NCBI GenBank assembly: GCA_023213395.1
Contig: CM041465.1
Span: forward strand, 137,647,741 to 137,711,740
From: Cycas panzhihuaensis
Taxonomy: Eukaryota; Cycadophyta
Length of the DNA: 64,000 nucleotides
Direction of reading: 5' to 3'
Position numbers and translations under genes: made by a program. Under the pieces are notes generated by a model, which saw only the letters and a program-made list of their open reading frames with translations, was not told the DNA's origin and ran no database searches. Shown piece after piece: positions 10,599-22,145 of the stretch; the first letter of the stretch is position 1, and every line of letters begins with the position of its first letter.

Positions 10599-11135
10599 TG
10601 TAGCATTCCTAAATATGGTCATAAATATAGCTTATGACCATTCAAATCAAAGGTCTCTGAATGACGATTCCAACGATCCGACGAAAGTTAATTCGACATC
10701 CGTATCAAAAGTTATGACCATTTAAAGTTGGCTGCCGATTTTGGAGAAGTCTGGCCGACTTCTATTGGTGCGATATAAGAATAATATCATCTTTTCTCGC
10801 CAACTTGTATTGCTATCCATTGGCCGCTTATTTAAGGAGGATTTGGCCTCATTTCATCATCATCGAAGAAGTCTTGGACTGCAATATTTTCGGCCCTTTT
10901 GAGGAGCTTGTGGAGGGAACCTCGCCTTGAAGAGGGATTCTTTATCGTTAGTAATTTGCGGGATCTTTTGGTAACGCTGTATCTATTACTTTATATTCAT
11001 TTCATACCATTTTATATTTGTATTCAAGTGGATTTGTATTATTGCTCTCTTGATTGGATATTTTGCAAGTGCATTTGGTGGATATTTTGTCTATTTCTAT
11101 AAAATCTGTTAGAAGAATTCTGTGAGGTTGCCACA
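10599..11135 (+). repeat. 3' LTR of the chromovirus (537 bp)
   Basis: It starts TGTAGCATTCC and ends GGTTGCCACA. It is followed by CCTTG, the target duplication, and then by gag-unit DNA that matches 58220 onward. Confidence 0.95.
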
Positions 11136-11140
11136 CCTTG

Positions 11141-12690
11141 CCTTGAAGAGGATTAGCATTCATCTTATTTAACTCATTTTCTATATTATTTTTTAATAAT
11201 TAGCATATTTTTATTAATTGGTGCTATTTATTAGTCGATATGTGTTATTAAACCCATTGGATTCATAATATTACCATAAAAGCAAAAGAAGAGAACAAAA
11301 GGAAATAAACCAGTATAGTAGAAAATTGAAACTTCTAAATTATGAAGGAAAAAGAGGCATGGGAGAAGAGATAAAAAATTGGATACATAAGCTAAGAAGA
11401 TACTTTAAGACTAGGTAGTTATATCAAGACCTCAATAACCACATATTAATTAATAAGACTTCCACTCACTTAGTGGAATGACAAACTCCATAGTTACAAA
11501 ACAAAACCAAAGTTTATCCCTTAGAATAAATTAAAAAAGATTTTTTGTAATAAATTTATCTTTGAAAATTTCTTATAAGATAGTCTAAATGTTTTTCGCA
11601 ATTTAAAGCGTAGAAGCCTTAACATAAGTGAGCATAAAGAAAAATTTGAAATCCTTAATAGATTTATACCTATTATCTAAGGAAAGGATCAACTTATAAG
11701 ATTCATTAATGGATTGAATTGAGAATGTTGCACTTATGTATGGGTTGATAAGCCTAATTTAATGGACGAAGCTACCGCATTTATAGAGAGATATGAAGAG
11801 CAAAGGAGTGGAGAAAAAAGGAGGAGGGAATGGTTGCATGAAAGGGAAGGTGCTTGCATGGGCAGTACACTTAAGACACAAAAGAAAGAGATATAAAGTA
11901 AGTAGAAGGGACGGTCACAAAGACCGGGATAGCAACTAGGATTATTGAAGCATTGAGACTTCTACTAGAGGCCATAATAGCTCTTAAGAGGAATAGTCTG
12001 GCTGAGATTTATATGGGAAACCTCTTAGGTAGCTAAGTAATTAAAATTAAGTCCAAAATTAATGAAACAAATTTAAAACTATAAATTATTGGGAATGCAA
12101 AGAAGCACACTCAAGATAGAATTGTTTCTAATTTAGGACATAAAGTCATCCCAAAAGTGCTATAGCTTTGATTGTAACAGCCTTAATACCCTCACAACAA
12201 TAGATGCACATACATGTTATAATGCAATTAAGGAAAATATATATGTAATTATCTTTCATGCAAGTAAATGACAAAATAAATGAATAATATTTCATTACTT
12301 TTGAAGAGTTAAGGAGTAGTTATGACTTTATTTCTTCAAAATTAGTAAGAAAATTAAACTTAGTACCTATGAAAAAAGAACCTACTTGGGTTGAATCAGT
12401 TGATGATGAAACACTTAGGTAAACTAATGTTATTTTAGAAAATTTAATATTTGAGATAAATAAATACCAAATATATAGAGATTTTCAATTGCTAGATTTG
12501 GGAAAGTATGAAGCCATAATAGGCATGGTTTGCTTAGAATCCATTAGTGCGTATATAGGTTGCCATAATAAGCAAGTCATTATGACCAAACATCCTAACA
12601 GAGTTATCATTATTTAAGTGAGGAGAGATCCACACAGTTATAAACACTTCTACAACATAAGTTAAAAGGTGTGCTTGAAAGGGATGTAAA
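11141..12690 (+). pseudogene. Gag-protease unit copy 2, 3' part with retropepsin
   Basis: After the chromovirus the unit resumes and matches 58225-59289 and then 4494-4618. It carries gag-like segments (DKPNLMDEATAFIERYEEQR near 11755-11815) and continues past copy 1 into an aspartic-protease-like end, DLGKYEAIIGM followed by ISAYIGCHNKQVIM (about 12495-12590), which resembles Ty3/gypsy retropepsins. There are many stops. No reverse transcriptase follows; coding similarity fades near 12690. It holds the empty site for the short gag-only element (12285-12306). Confidence 0.7.
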
Positions 12691-13480
12691 CTTTTCTTTG
12701 ATTTAATATAAGTAGTCTTTCTTTCTCTTTATAGAGAAGAAAACAATTATGTTCTTTCCTTTTCTTTCTAGAATGTTAATAATTAATTAAATTATTTTCT
12801 TTTTATTTTTGTTTAAGAATTACTAATTAAACTATTATGGGGTTCTTATTATTTTAGGGGTATGATTAGGCACTAGTGACAACTTTTCTACCTATTGATG
12901 TTAATAGCGTTAATAGATCATGCCACCTCAACTAAAGAAATTGCCAATTAGACATGGCATATCTCGAAAAGCAAGTGAGCTATCATTAGTTTAACCTCTC
13001 TTTTACATCCCCAAACCCTATCCCAACCTCCAACACAAACACACATACTAGATAATGTATTAAGATAATTAAAACATAATATACATATATTTACTAGATG
13101 ATACTTGCACATACAACACACACATTCATACTATAAATGTGTATATTGTTTATTACAATGAATACAAACTATTAGATACATATATTTTAATAATTAGCAT
13201 AAGTTTCTACACGTGTGATGGTATGAATATGATTTGAAAAAAATAGTGCATTAGAAAATGATTTACTTAACAACAACAAACATATAGATAATCTCCATGG
13301 CCTTACTAGAAGCTTAAAGTGGAGAAAAACCTTGAACCATTTAATAATATGATGGCAACTTAGCATAAATTATATGGGTCATCTCCTTTGAGAAAAAATA
13401 AAAACAATGTAGTTGCTTAAGAGAGAGAGAGACAATAATACACTTAATAATATTCAACAAATTGCAGATATGCTGATCAA
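12691..13480. other. AT-rich intergenic stretch
   Basis: No coding signal or repeat family is recognised. It contains short T-rich tracts and a small GA repeat near 13421-13432. It separates the retroelement block from the 3' side of the receptor-like gene. Confidence 0.5.
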
Positions 13481-13484
13481 AGGA

Positions 13485-13589
13485 CAAGTATGCAAAACAC
13501 CTTATCGATTTGAAAATTCTTTCCAATCACCTTTTTAACAAGTATGCAAAATACCTTATAGATTTGAAAATTCTATCCAATAACCCTTT
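13485..13589. repeat. 54-bp tandem duplication downstream of the receptor-like gene
   Basis: Two imperfect copies start CAAGTATGCAAAA at 13485 and 13539 and share TTGAAAATTCT. They lie just past the stop codon of the minus-strand gene, in the likely 3' untranslated region. Confidence 0.85.
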
Positions 13590-13614
13590 CATATATTAGC
13601 CCTATTCTTTCAAA

Positions 13615-16600
13615 TTATCTGAGTCCCCTCCCATGGTTTGTCAAGTTTCGAACACCCACCCAGTTGACCAAATCAATGACCAATCCATCCATAACCTTAA
13701 AATATCTCCTCCTCCATCCCATGTTTGCAAGCAGCACTATGTACACTCCCCAAAACCCTGCGGCAAAGCCGGCCACAAGACTTATATACCAATACCATGT
13801 ATTCTCAGTGTTTTCTTCGTCATCCTCGTCGGCTTCTGGGGAATTTGGAGCCATACCTGATGATGCTTGAATTCCACATTTTTTTCTGACCGGAAACCCA
13901 CATAGATTATTGTTCCCAGTATAGGAAGAAGCATTGAATGTTGCAAACTGACCTCCACTTGGTATTCTTCCAGAAAGTTCGTTGCTTGAGACGAGGAAGC
14001 AAGACAAAAAGTTCAGTTGTAACATTTGGGATGGAATTGTTCCACATAATTTGTTATGAGAAAGATCCAGTGATTCCAACTGCTCCATCTGACCAATAGA
14101 TATTGGAATTTGTCCAGCGAGATGATTTCTAGACAAGTTGAGAGCATGCAGACCTCTCAAGCTTCCAATTTGAGAAGGGATTTGACCCGTTAGTTGATTT
14201 TCTGAGAGATCAATGCACGTCATTAGCAACAAAATAGAATTTTCATATGACAGCATTTGTTGCTTGTTAATCACAAGGATCTTTTCTTTGTAGTAGTAGA
14301 AACTGTTTGTGTCTTCCCACGTATGGTTGTGATTTTGTCCGTCTGTCATGGCATGCAATTTTCCAAGAGTTGAAGGGATAGTGCCCGATAGACGGTTATG
14401 AGAGAGGTCTACTATTTGTAGGTGCTCAAGAGAACATATTTTGGGCGGAATATTACCTTCAAACTGATTCCAGCTTAGCACAAGAACCCGCAGCTCAGAA
14501 AGTAGTGCCAACCAAGTAGGTATGGTTTTAGACAGCTGGTTATGCCCAACATCTAAAATCTGCAACTTCTTGCAGTTTCTAAGGGACGAAGGCAAAGTTC
14601 CTTTAAGTCCGTTGTTGTCGAGATGCAGCGTATGGAGATTACTTAACTTTCCAACATTTGAGGGGATTCGCCCTTCCAAGCTATTGTTTGCCAAGTTTAA
14701 TATTGTCAAAGATGAGCAATTGAATATGCTCCTCGGTATTTCCCCTGACAAACTGTTGCTTGAAAGATCCAAAACATTCAAATATTGCAGATCGCCGATT
14801 GAAACGGGAATGCCACCCGCCAAACTGTTCGATGAAAGCGACAGAAAGTCTATGTAAGGAAGGATTTTGCCAATTTCGGGGGGAATATGACCACTGAAAT
14901 GGTTTTGGGACAGATCAAGAAATTCCAATTCATTGCATGGCGGAGAATTAAGGATGGGAAGAGAGCCGTTTAGCTGGTTATCATGCAAGTCGACTATCTC
15001 GTAGTTACTCAAGTTGAAGTTCGGAGGAAGAGGGCCTTCCAAGGTATTATGTGAGAGGTTAAGTGATTGGAGAGAAGGAAGTTCTGCCAGCCAGGTCGGT
15101 ATGTTTCCCGAGAGGTGGTTGTTGGGGAGGACGAGAGTGTGAATATTATATTGAGCTGAGAGGAACACTGGAATGCCACCCTCAACATTACAAGATCCCA
15201 ACCCCAAACTTCCAAACTGAGCGAGTGGCACCCATGCCAGATTTATGTAGACGGTGAAGCGATTGTCAGACAGGCGTAGAGAGGAGAGACTCGGGAGATC
15301 AAAGGCGGAGAGGGAGATGTTACCATCCAGGCTGTTGGAAGACACGTCTAGGAACCAAAGACTGGTAAGGTTTTGGAAGAGGGAGAGAGACAGGTTTCCT
15401 TCCAGTTGGTTATTAGAGAGGTAAAGGTATTGAAGGTGAGAGAGAAGGGCGAGGGAAGTGGGAATGCTGCCACTCAGTCTGTTCTCGGAGAGGTCGAGGT
15501 GAGTAAGGGATGAGAGCAGACCAAGTGACGTTGGAATCTCTCCGCTCATCGAGTTACCGTCGAGATGCAGCTCTTGAAGAGCAGAGAGATTTGTAATGGA
15601 GGGAGGAATAAGGCCTTCTATCTGGCCGCTTGAGAGACTGAGGTATGTGAGGGAAGAAATGTTGGAAATGGAAATGTTTCCCCACAGTTGGAGGTGGGTG
15701 AGGCGCGGCCATCCACTGCCCAATATTTCACTCACATTTCCACCCAGACAGAGAGAGCTCTTTCAAACGAGGAAGGCGTGAGAGACAGAGGGGGAATTGA
15801 CCACTCACGTTACCACCACCAAAGAGATGAAGGGATACTAAGGAGGTAAGATTCCCCATCCACTCAGGTATCGCCCAAGATATCTGGTAATTTCCAAACA
15901 GGTCGAGGGAAGAGAGGGAGGTCAAGTTGCGCAAACCAATGGGAATGGGTCCTGACAGCTGGCAGCGTGACAAGTGAAGGCTGTGCAGGTTGTGGAGATA
16001 AGATATGGAGTCTCCCCAATTCTCGCTTCTCATCTGAATCAGGTCCACGCCATGAAGTGCCAGATAATTTAATGCCGACAAATTCCGCATCCACGCTAAA
16101 CTCGAGCTCCACACCTCAAAAGAAGAGAGATCAAAAAAGTGCAAGCGGGTGAGACTCCCAAGCTGTGGAGGGATCGAACCGCTGAAGCCCGCATTCGCCA
16201 AGTTGAGGTGAGTTAAATTGTGGAGTGAGGCAATTCCGATGGGTATAGCCCCCTCAAACTCATTCCCACTTAAATCCAGATGCTCCAATCCTTTCAATCC
16301 AAACAAGCCTGCAAGCACAGCAGAGTTTCCAACCAACCAATTATTGAAACTCTCAAATCCAAATGCTAATAAAAGAGTGCATACAACAGCCTTCAATACG
16401 GGTACCTGCAGGCATAGTCCCACCGAAAAAGTTGAGACTCAAATCCAAGTATTTCAATTGTGTCAGTGAAAATACAGCTGGACTGACTGCTCCATTATTC
16501 ACCATCGGATAAGGATAAGCCAAAGAATTGTGGAGGTCAAGTCTGATTATGTGTGACGTATGACTATCACACCGGACGCCTTTCCATTGGCAGCAGTCGT

Positions 16601-16760
16601 CTCCCTTCCACGAAGACAATTTGGGTGTGGGGTGCGCAGCCTTCACTTTAAGCAGAGCCAACCTCTCCTCGCTTAAACATGAAGCCGCTGTCATAGGAGA
16701 CAATATTGTTCCACACCATACCACTGCAAACAGCAGCAATATTGTTGACCTCAATTCCAT
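13615..16760 (-). CDS. LRR receptor-like protein (no kinase), one intron, one apparent frameshift
   Basis: A cell-surface LRR receptor-like protein of the type used in plant defence or development. The start at 16760 gives a signal peptide (MELRSTILLLF onward); an upstream ATG at 16811 would put a basic stretch before it. Then come an LRR N-cap (CLSEERLALLK, CCQWKGVRC), roughly thirty 24-residue LRRs (LxxLxLSxNxLSGxIP), an island with FYYYKEKILVINK near 14230-14340, final LRRs, a C-cap, an acidic stretch (DEDDEENTEN), one membrane helix with small-residue spacing (AGFAAGFWG) and a short basic tail. There is no kinase, so signalling would need a partner such as a SOBIR1-type kinase (family knowledge). 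Exon 1 is 16406-16760 and exon 2 is 13615-16308. A single extra base near 15742 shifts the frame; it may be a real mutation or a sequence error. Total length is about 1015 residues. Confidence 0.88.
15728..15745 (-). other. Single-base frameshift in the receptor-like gene
   Basis: Upstream coding reads through LKELSLSGW and hits a stop; downstream coding restarts as SEILGSGWPRLTHLQL in another frame. The two halves align to one LRR if one base (T on the minus strand, about 15742) is surplus. No splice sites suit an intron here. Confidence 0.8.
16309..16405 (-). other. 97-bp intron in the receptor-like gene
   Basis: On the minus strand the donor is GCAG|GTACCC and the acceptor TGCTTGCAG|GC. 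Removing 97 bases, not a multiple of three, joins GTMPA to GLFGLKGLEHLDLS in frame within an LRR. Without splicing the frame breaks. Most plant receptor-like protein genes of this class lack introns, so this is notable. Confidence 0.85.
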
Positions 16761-16837
16761 CGACTTATTTTGTTGTTTCTCTCGCCCTTCCACCTGTGGA
16801 AGAGTTATCAAATATTCTTAAAATTAAATGAACATAA

Positions 16838-16885
16838 GTCAAATTAATTATTCAAAATAATTAAAATATTTATATATCAATTTAT
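16838..16885 (-). promoter_or_regulatory. Possible TATA box of the receptor-like gene
   Basis: The complement carries GATATATAAATATT at about 16868-16881, some 110 bases upstream of the chosen ATG. The surroundings are AT-rich, so chance occurrence is likely; weak evidence. Confidence 0.3.
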
Positions 16886-17134
16886 AATTAAAATAAACAA
16901 ATAAAACAACAAATTGGATACACCAAAGCAACTAGTTTTTCATCATTAAACGCGTTCACCAATAATTGTTCCTGGTGATTCTATGTCTTCCAAACTCTCA
17001 TATAGAACAATAATTCCATTATGTACTAGGAACGAGAAGAGAAATTTGTAGAACAAAGAGACCATTCATACATCTATTTTTCTATTCTATATTTATTATA
17101 AAAGAACACAAGATATTAGTAAAATTTAGGTTGG

Positions 17135-18965
17135 GAATTAAAATTAAAAGATGAGAGCAAACTATCACATTTATGATACATGGTAGCTTAATTGTTTTCT
17201 TCTTATTCAAGAACAGATGAGAAAATAAGACATAATATTGCTTTTAAACAATCTTCATTGAAAATAATGAAAACACTTCATGTAAAGGGAAAAAATTTAA
17301 AAAAAAAAAATCAAAACAAAATTAGTACATTCATCTACAGACATACTCACCAATAGCTATAGCTATTGATCTTTGGTTCCCAAAGCTTTCAGCGCAAAGA
17401 TAATACAAGATCAATTGTATCATAGAATGGAACCCCAAAAGGGGCTCTTATAGGCTAAAGATGACAATAACGTGGTGTTTGTTTTCCTACTCTTAGGTCC
17501 AGAAAAATAAGAAATTAGCAAAACACGCGTATGACTTAGACTATGACTGAAAAGTAAAACAATAAGATAGAAAACTCTTGCATTTCAAATACAACATCGC
17601 TAAATTATTTTTAGTGATAAGATATTGCATTTCAAACACGCCATGGTTCAATTTTTCCTCTTTTGGTCAAGAACATGTAAGAAAATATGGTAGGCAGAAC
17701 GAAGATTCTAGTGCAACATTCAAATCTAAGAGGTGACTTCATATAGTCAAGATATTGAAGAAAATGTGCAACTAAATACTTATAGAAATAGATGCATAAT
17801 ATTTTTTTTTATACAAACTAATAAAAGGGGAATTTATATTTCTCTAAAGCAAATTTTGTTCAATATTATGTTATTCATGGTGATGAAGGCTATAAATTTG
17901 TTTCTATAACATAATATTTTTTTATATTAATATATTAAATATAAATATTGTAATGTGCAATAATGTCGATTGATGATTTCTTTATTCTGCTTGTACTCGC
18001 ACATCCAATTACTCTACTTTGAATAATAAAAAGTAAGAGAACTCAATAGTGGCAAAGAAAAACAAAAGAAAACTACCCATTAACATAAAACACAAACACA
18101 TCATATAATGAATGAGAAGTAACAACTTACATAAGATAATGATAATGTATCATATATTCCACCACTCTTGGTCAATACAATTGTGATTTATAGGGTTGTG
18201 AATAAAAGTTAAAGTATGATATAGCAAACTATTACATTTCCAATATGACATACCTTAATTATTTCCTCACTAGTCAAGGATAAATGAGAAGATAAGACAT
18301 ATAGTACAAGTTGAGAGTAATGTTTACGACGATGACAAGAAGAAAAATCAAAGCATCTAGACAAGCATAAAGCTTCTAGACAAGAAGAAAAATCAAAGCA
18401 TCTAGAAGCATTAGTAATCTAGACAAGCATAAAGCTTCTAGACAAGAAGAAAAATCAAAGCATATAGAAGCATTAGTAATCTAGACAATTACATAATTTT
18501 CTTCCTACAATACCAATAAATGCGTATATATACTTATGAGATGGAAAGAATCATATCAACATAATCTTGAGATTGGAAATATATTTATGTAGGTTTTATA
18601 AAGCAAATGCATGTGATTTTTCTCCATCTAAATTCGTAAAAAGGAAGTTTATTCTAGTTTACATTTATTTTAATAAAATTTCACTAGATATTATGTTGTT
18701 CATGACAATTAAATTGAAAGTTATGAATTTGGAAATATAATATAATATATATTTTTATTAGTATGTTGAAAAAAGATATTATGATGTATAATAATGTGTT
18801 ATGGCAATTCCATTCTTTTGTTTGTATTCACACATCAATAATAATATCATTATAACTTTATCTTTAATAATAAAAAGGAAAGATAATGCTTTAGTGGCAA
18901 AGAAAAAAAGAAAAGCAAAACTATTCATTGAAATAAAGAACAAGTGTATCATGTAATGGAATAAT
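17135..18965. repeat. Degenerate long direct repeats in AT-rich DNA
   Basis: Similar blocks recur in order: a segment with CAAACTATYACATTT then TCAAGRAYAGATGAGAA at about 17155 and 18215 and, more weakly, at about 17625, and a segment ending AATAATAAAAAG then AGTGGCAAAGAAAAA at about 18000-18060 and 18860-18910. This looks like an old duplication of roughly 0.8-1.06 kb with indels. No coding is seen. It may be decayed LTR sequence linked to the copia element at 19.2 kb. Confidence 0.55.
18335..18482. repeat. 62-bp tandem repeat
   Basis: Two complete units (18359-18420, 18421-18482) starting AGACAAGCATAAAGCTTCTA differ by one base. A partial unit precedes them at 18335-18358. The near identity shows a recent local duplication. 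Confidence 0.92.
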
Positions 18966-19191
18966 GAAATTAGTTTATATGCTAAAGATAATAATAATGC
19001 TAAAAATAAGCTAGCAAATTGCCCTTTTAAGGAAAATCCACAAATAAATACTCCATTATTATTTCAAATAAATGTCTAATTATGTTATTACACCATGATG
19101 TGCATTTTAAATATGGCAATCACCAATATTTTAACCACTAAATTATGCATGATACAAGTAAATATTAGATATTTGACAATATCTTTTAACA
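18966..19191 (-). repeat. 3' LTR (partial) of the minus-strand copia element
   Basis: In element orientation it starts TGTTAAAAGATATTG at 19191, directly after a polypurine tract AAGGGAGGA (complement of 19192-19200). The far end was not located. Confidence 0.6.
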
Positions 19192-22145
19192 TCCTCCCTT
19201 AATATTGACTTTAAGAGGGGTATAAAAAAGCATCATTATTTCAACCCCTACTTGATGATTTTAGTTATTTTAAGGATTTGTTAAAGCTTGCTAAACTTGT
19301 CATTGGCAAGTGGTTTGGTGAAGACATCTATTCCAAAGGATAAATTTCCAACTAAATAGTTCCATTACTAATCAGGTCATATATAAAAAATATGTATAGT
19401 TCAATATACTTAATCTTTGAGTAATGTGCATGATTACTGATAACATAAATAACTCTTTAATTATCAATATGTAATATGATAAACATTTTCAAGAAAAAAC
19501 CAATTTCATCAAGTAAAGGTTTGATCCACAAAGTTTCTTTGATTAACTTAACTAATGTATGATATTTAGCCTCAATAATAGAAAGAGTAAGATATTATAT
19601 CTTCACGCTGAACTATATGATAGGACCAGAACCAAGATGAAAAATATAACTCGTTGTTGACTTTCTTCCACCAATCACCTGTCTAATTAAAATCTGAATA
19701 GCTAATCAACTCAAAATCACCATCAAATTATTCATATTAAAGATCGTGATGGATAATACCTTAAAGATATTGTAGAATTTTCTTAACATCATTACAATAA
19801 GATTCATAAGGGTCCCACATAAATCGAGAATAAACACCAATTACATATGAGATGTTAACTCGAGTATGTCTAATATATCAAATTATTAAGTAAATACTAA
19901 TATAAAATAACCTTAATTAGGGGAGAATCATAAATGATGTTGAGTTTTACTCCACTTAAAAATGAGTAAGGGTAGGCTTGCAAGCATCCATTTTAAATTT
20001 CTTAAGTAAATCTATAATGTAGTTAGGTTGTGAAATTGAAAGACTACTATTTATTTGAAGCACTTGAAATTTAAGAAAATAACAAAGTAAGCCAAAATCA
20101 ATCATCTCAAAATTATTCTTCATGTCATTCTTGATATATAAATAGAAGTAGTATTATAACTAATGATGACCATATCATCTACATAAAGAACTAGAAGTGT
20201 AATCTTATTACCTTGACATCAAAAATAGAGATTGGAATCACTCACACATCTAGAAAATCCATGATTAATAAGATAATGATACTTATTAATATTTTTTTTT
20301 CATATTTAGCCTTAAAGGCTTGTTCCAAACAATACAAAGACTTCTTGGATTTACAAACTAGATCATAACTAAATTCATAATTAGGAGGTTAGACCATGCA
20401 ACTTTGCTCTTTAAGATCATAATTTAAGAAAAGATTTTTTGACATCTGTTTGATGAAATTACAATATAAATTTAATATCCAAAGAAATAAAAAACTTGAT
20501 AATATTTATTTTAGTAATCATAGGAAAAGTCTCAATATAATTAACTTTATCGATTTCTAAGAAACCTCTAGTTACCAATCTACCTTTATATTTCTTAATA
20601 TCATAATCAAAATAAAATTTTGTTTAATAGTCCCATTTGTAACTGGGTTCTTATAAAGGGAAAAGCATTGCCTCTTATATAATTTTTTTATCAAAGCATC
20701 ATACTACTCAGCCATAGTAGCATTCTAAAAGGGATTGTCTTTAATTTCATCAAAAGATTCAGAGTCTTCAAGTTCTATTTCCTTGTCCATAAGAGCATAA
20801 TTAGCTTGAAGCATTTAAGTAAAAGTCCTTTTAGGAGTGAAAGAATTATACATATCAAAATTAATTATGGTAAGTGTTTTTTGAAACCATTTAGGTTGTC
20901 TTTGAGTATTTGAAGTTTCAACATCTAAATTTACATTATGAGAATCAGCTAAATCATATTAATGACCACCACAAATATGAGAGATAGAAGGAGAAGAAAC
21001 ATGACCACTTGAGATAGAAATACTTGAGCCAAAAGTAATGCCATGAGATGGAATATGAGTAATGTTATTTATAAGAGGAAGCAAAGAAGCACTAACATAC
21101 TCATGAGAAGGATAAATGTATAAACCATTCTCATCAACCTTAGCATAATGATTAATAAATACTTTATTAGAAGTAGGATCAAAGTGTTTATACATTTTAT
21201 ACTCTTTACTACAACTTATAAAGATATATCTTGTACTTTTTTAATCTAATATTTTCCTTCATTTATTAGAAATATAAGGTTGTAGAACACTACAAAAGAT
21301 CTAGAGATATGGCACTATAGGTTTCCTACTCAACTATTTTTCTTCAAGAGTAATGTTAAAAACAATACTAACATGTAGATGATTTAATAGATAATTAGTA
21401 CAAATGATGATTTCAACCCATAATTTTAGTTCTAAGCCCTTAAAATATAGTATGTAATATGCCATTTTAACAAGAGTTATGTTTTTCTTCCATACTACAC
21501 CATTTTATTGAGGGTACATATAATAGAATATCGAAAATGAATGTCATTCTTCTTTCCAAGGCTTCAACATATTGATTTTATAACCAAATTGATTCTAGAA
21601 AAGGGGTTTGAATTTAAGAAATCTATCAAACAAATCACTTTTTTGTTTAAGAATATAAATCCAATATTTATATGAAAAATCATCAATGAAAGTAAGTAGA
21701 TATTTTCTTCTTAATATAGAAGTTACTTGAAATGGTCCACAAATATTAAAGTGTATCAACTCAAGAGAATATTAGGCTTTAAAAATAACCTCAGGAAATA
21801 AAGAATCTATGTGACGTTTCTTATAATACATTCCTCAAAGGCATAATATATTATGGAGAGATTATGAAATAACTATATTATGCTTTTGCAAAATATTTAA
21901 TTACCCATAGTTGATATTACCAAATAAAAAATGTTATAACTTATTAAAAGAATCAAAATAAGCAATGTATGAAGAAAAAGCAAATCTCATACCATATTCT
22001 TAAACATCATACCTTCTACTAGTCCATTCATATCATATAGGTTATATAAACCATTGTTATGATCATTAGTACATGAAGTAATAACAACCCTATAACGATC
22101 TCTATAATTCCTTTTCTACAAAACCTTTTTTTTGTAAATTCAACC
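19192..22145 (-). pseudogene. Decayed Ty1/copia polyprotein: integrase, reverse transcriptase, RNase H
   Basis: The complement reads in the copia order. From 22.1 kb downward there are a gag-pre-integrase remnant, the integrase core (ICGPFQV, YLLTFIDDFSYKYWIY, NGVVWKKNITLVKMAYYIL), the linker with FDPTSNKVFINHYAKVDENG (20959-21195, the longest open frame, 78 residues), then reverse transcriptase with SLYCLEQAFKAK (about 20320) and VLYVDDMVIIS (about 20165-20195, catalytic motif still readable), then RNase H and the copia end FTKPLANDKFSKL near 19300. There are dozens of stops and shifts, so it is long dead. Gag, protease and the 5' LTR are missing, cut off at about 22145 by the GC-rich block. 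Confidence 0.88.

Larger units (their letters stand above)
5508..11135 (+). mobile_element. Complete Ty3/gypsy chromovirus, 5.6 kb
   Basis: LTRs at 5508-6052 and 10599-11135 start TGTAGCATTCC and end in ACA. The 5-bp target duplication CCTTG is at 5503-5507 and 11136-11140. The primer site TGGTATCAGAGCC (6055-6067) matches the 3' end of initiator Met tRNA. The polypurine tract GAGGGGGGAAGA is at 10585-10596. The internal region encodes gag, protease, reverse transcriptase, RNase H, integrase and a C-terminal chromodomain in that order, which is diagnostic of chromoviruses. The reading frame is broken by several stops and shifts, so this copy is not autonomous. The uninterrupted target site survives at 58215-58234. 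Confidence 0.96.

Noticed and set aside
13615-16760. LRR receptor kinase
   Set aside because: The protein ends about 30 residues after the membrane helix; no kinase domain exists downstream, so it is a receptor-like protein.
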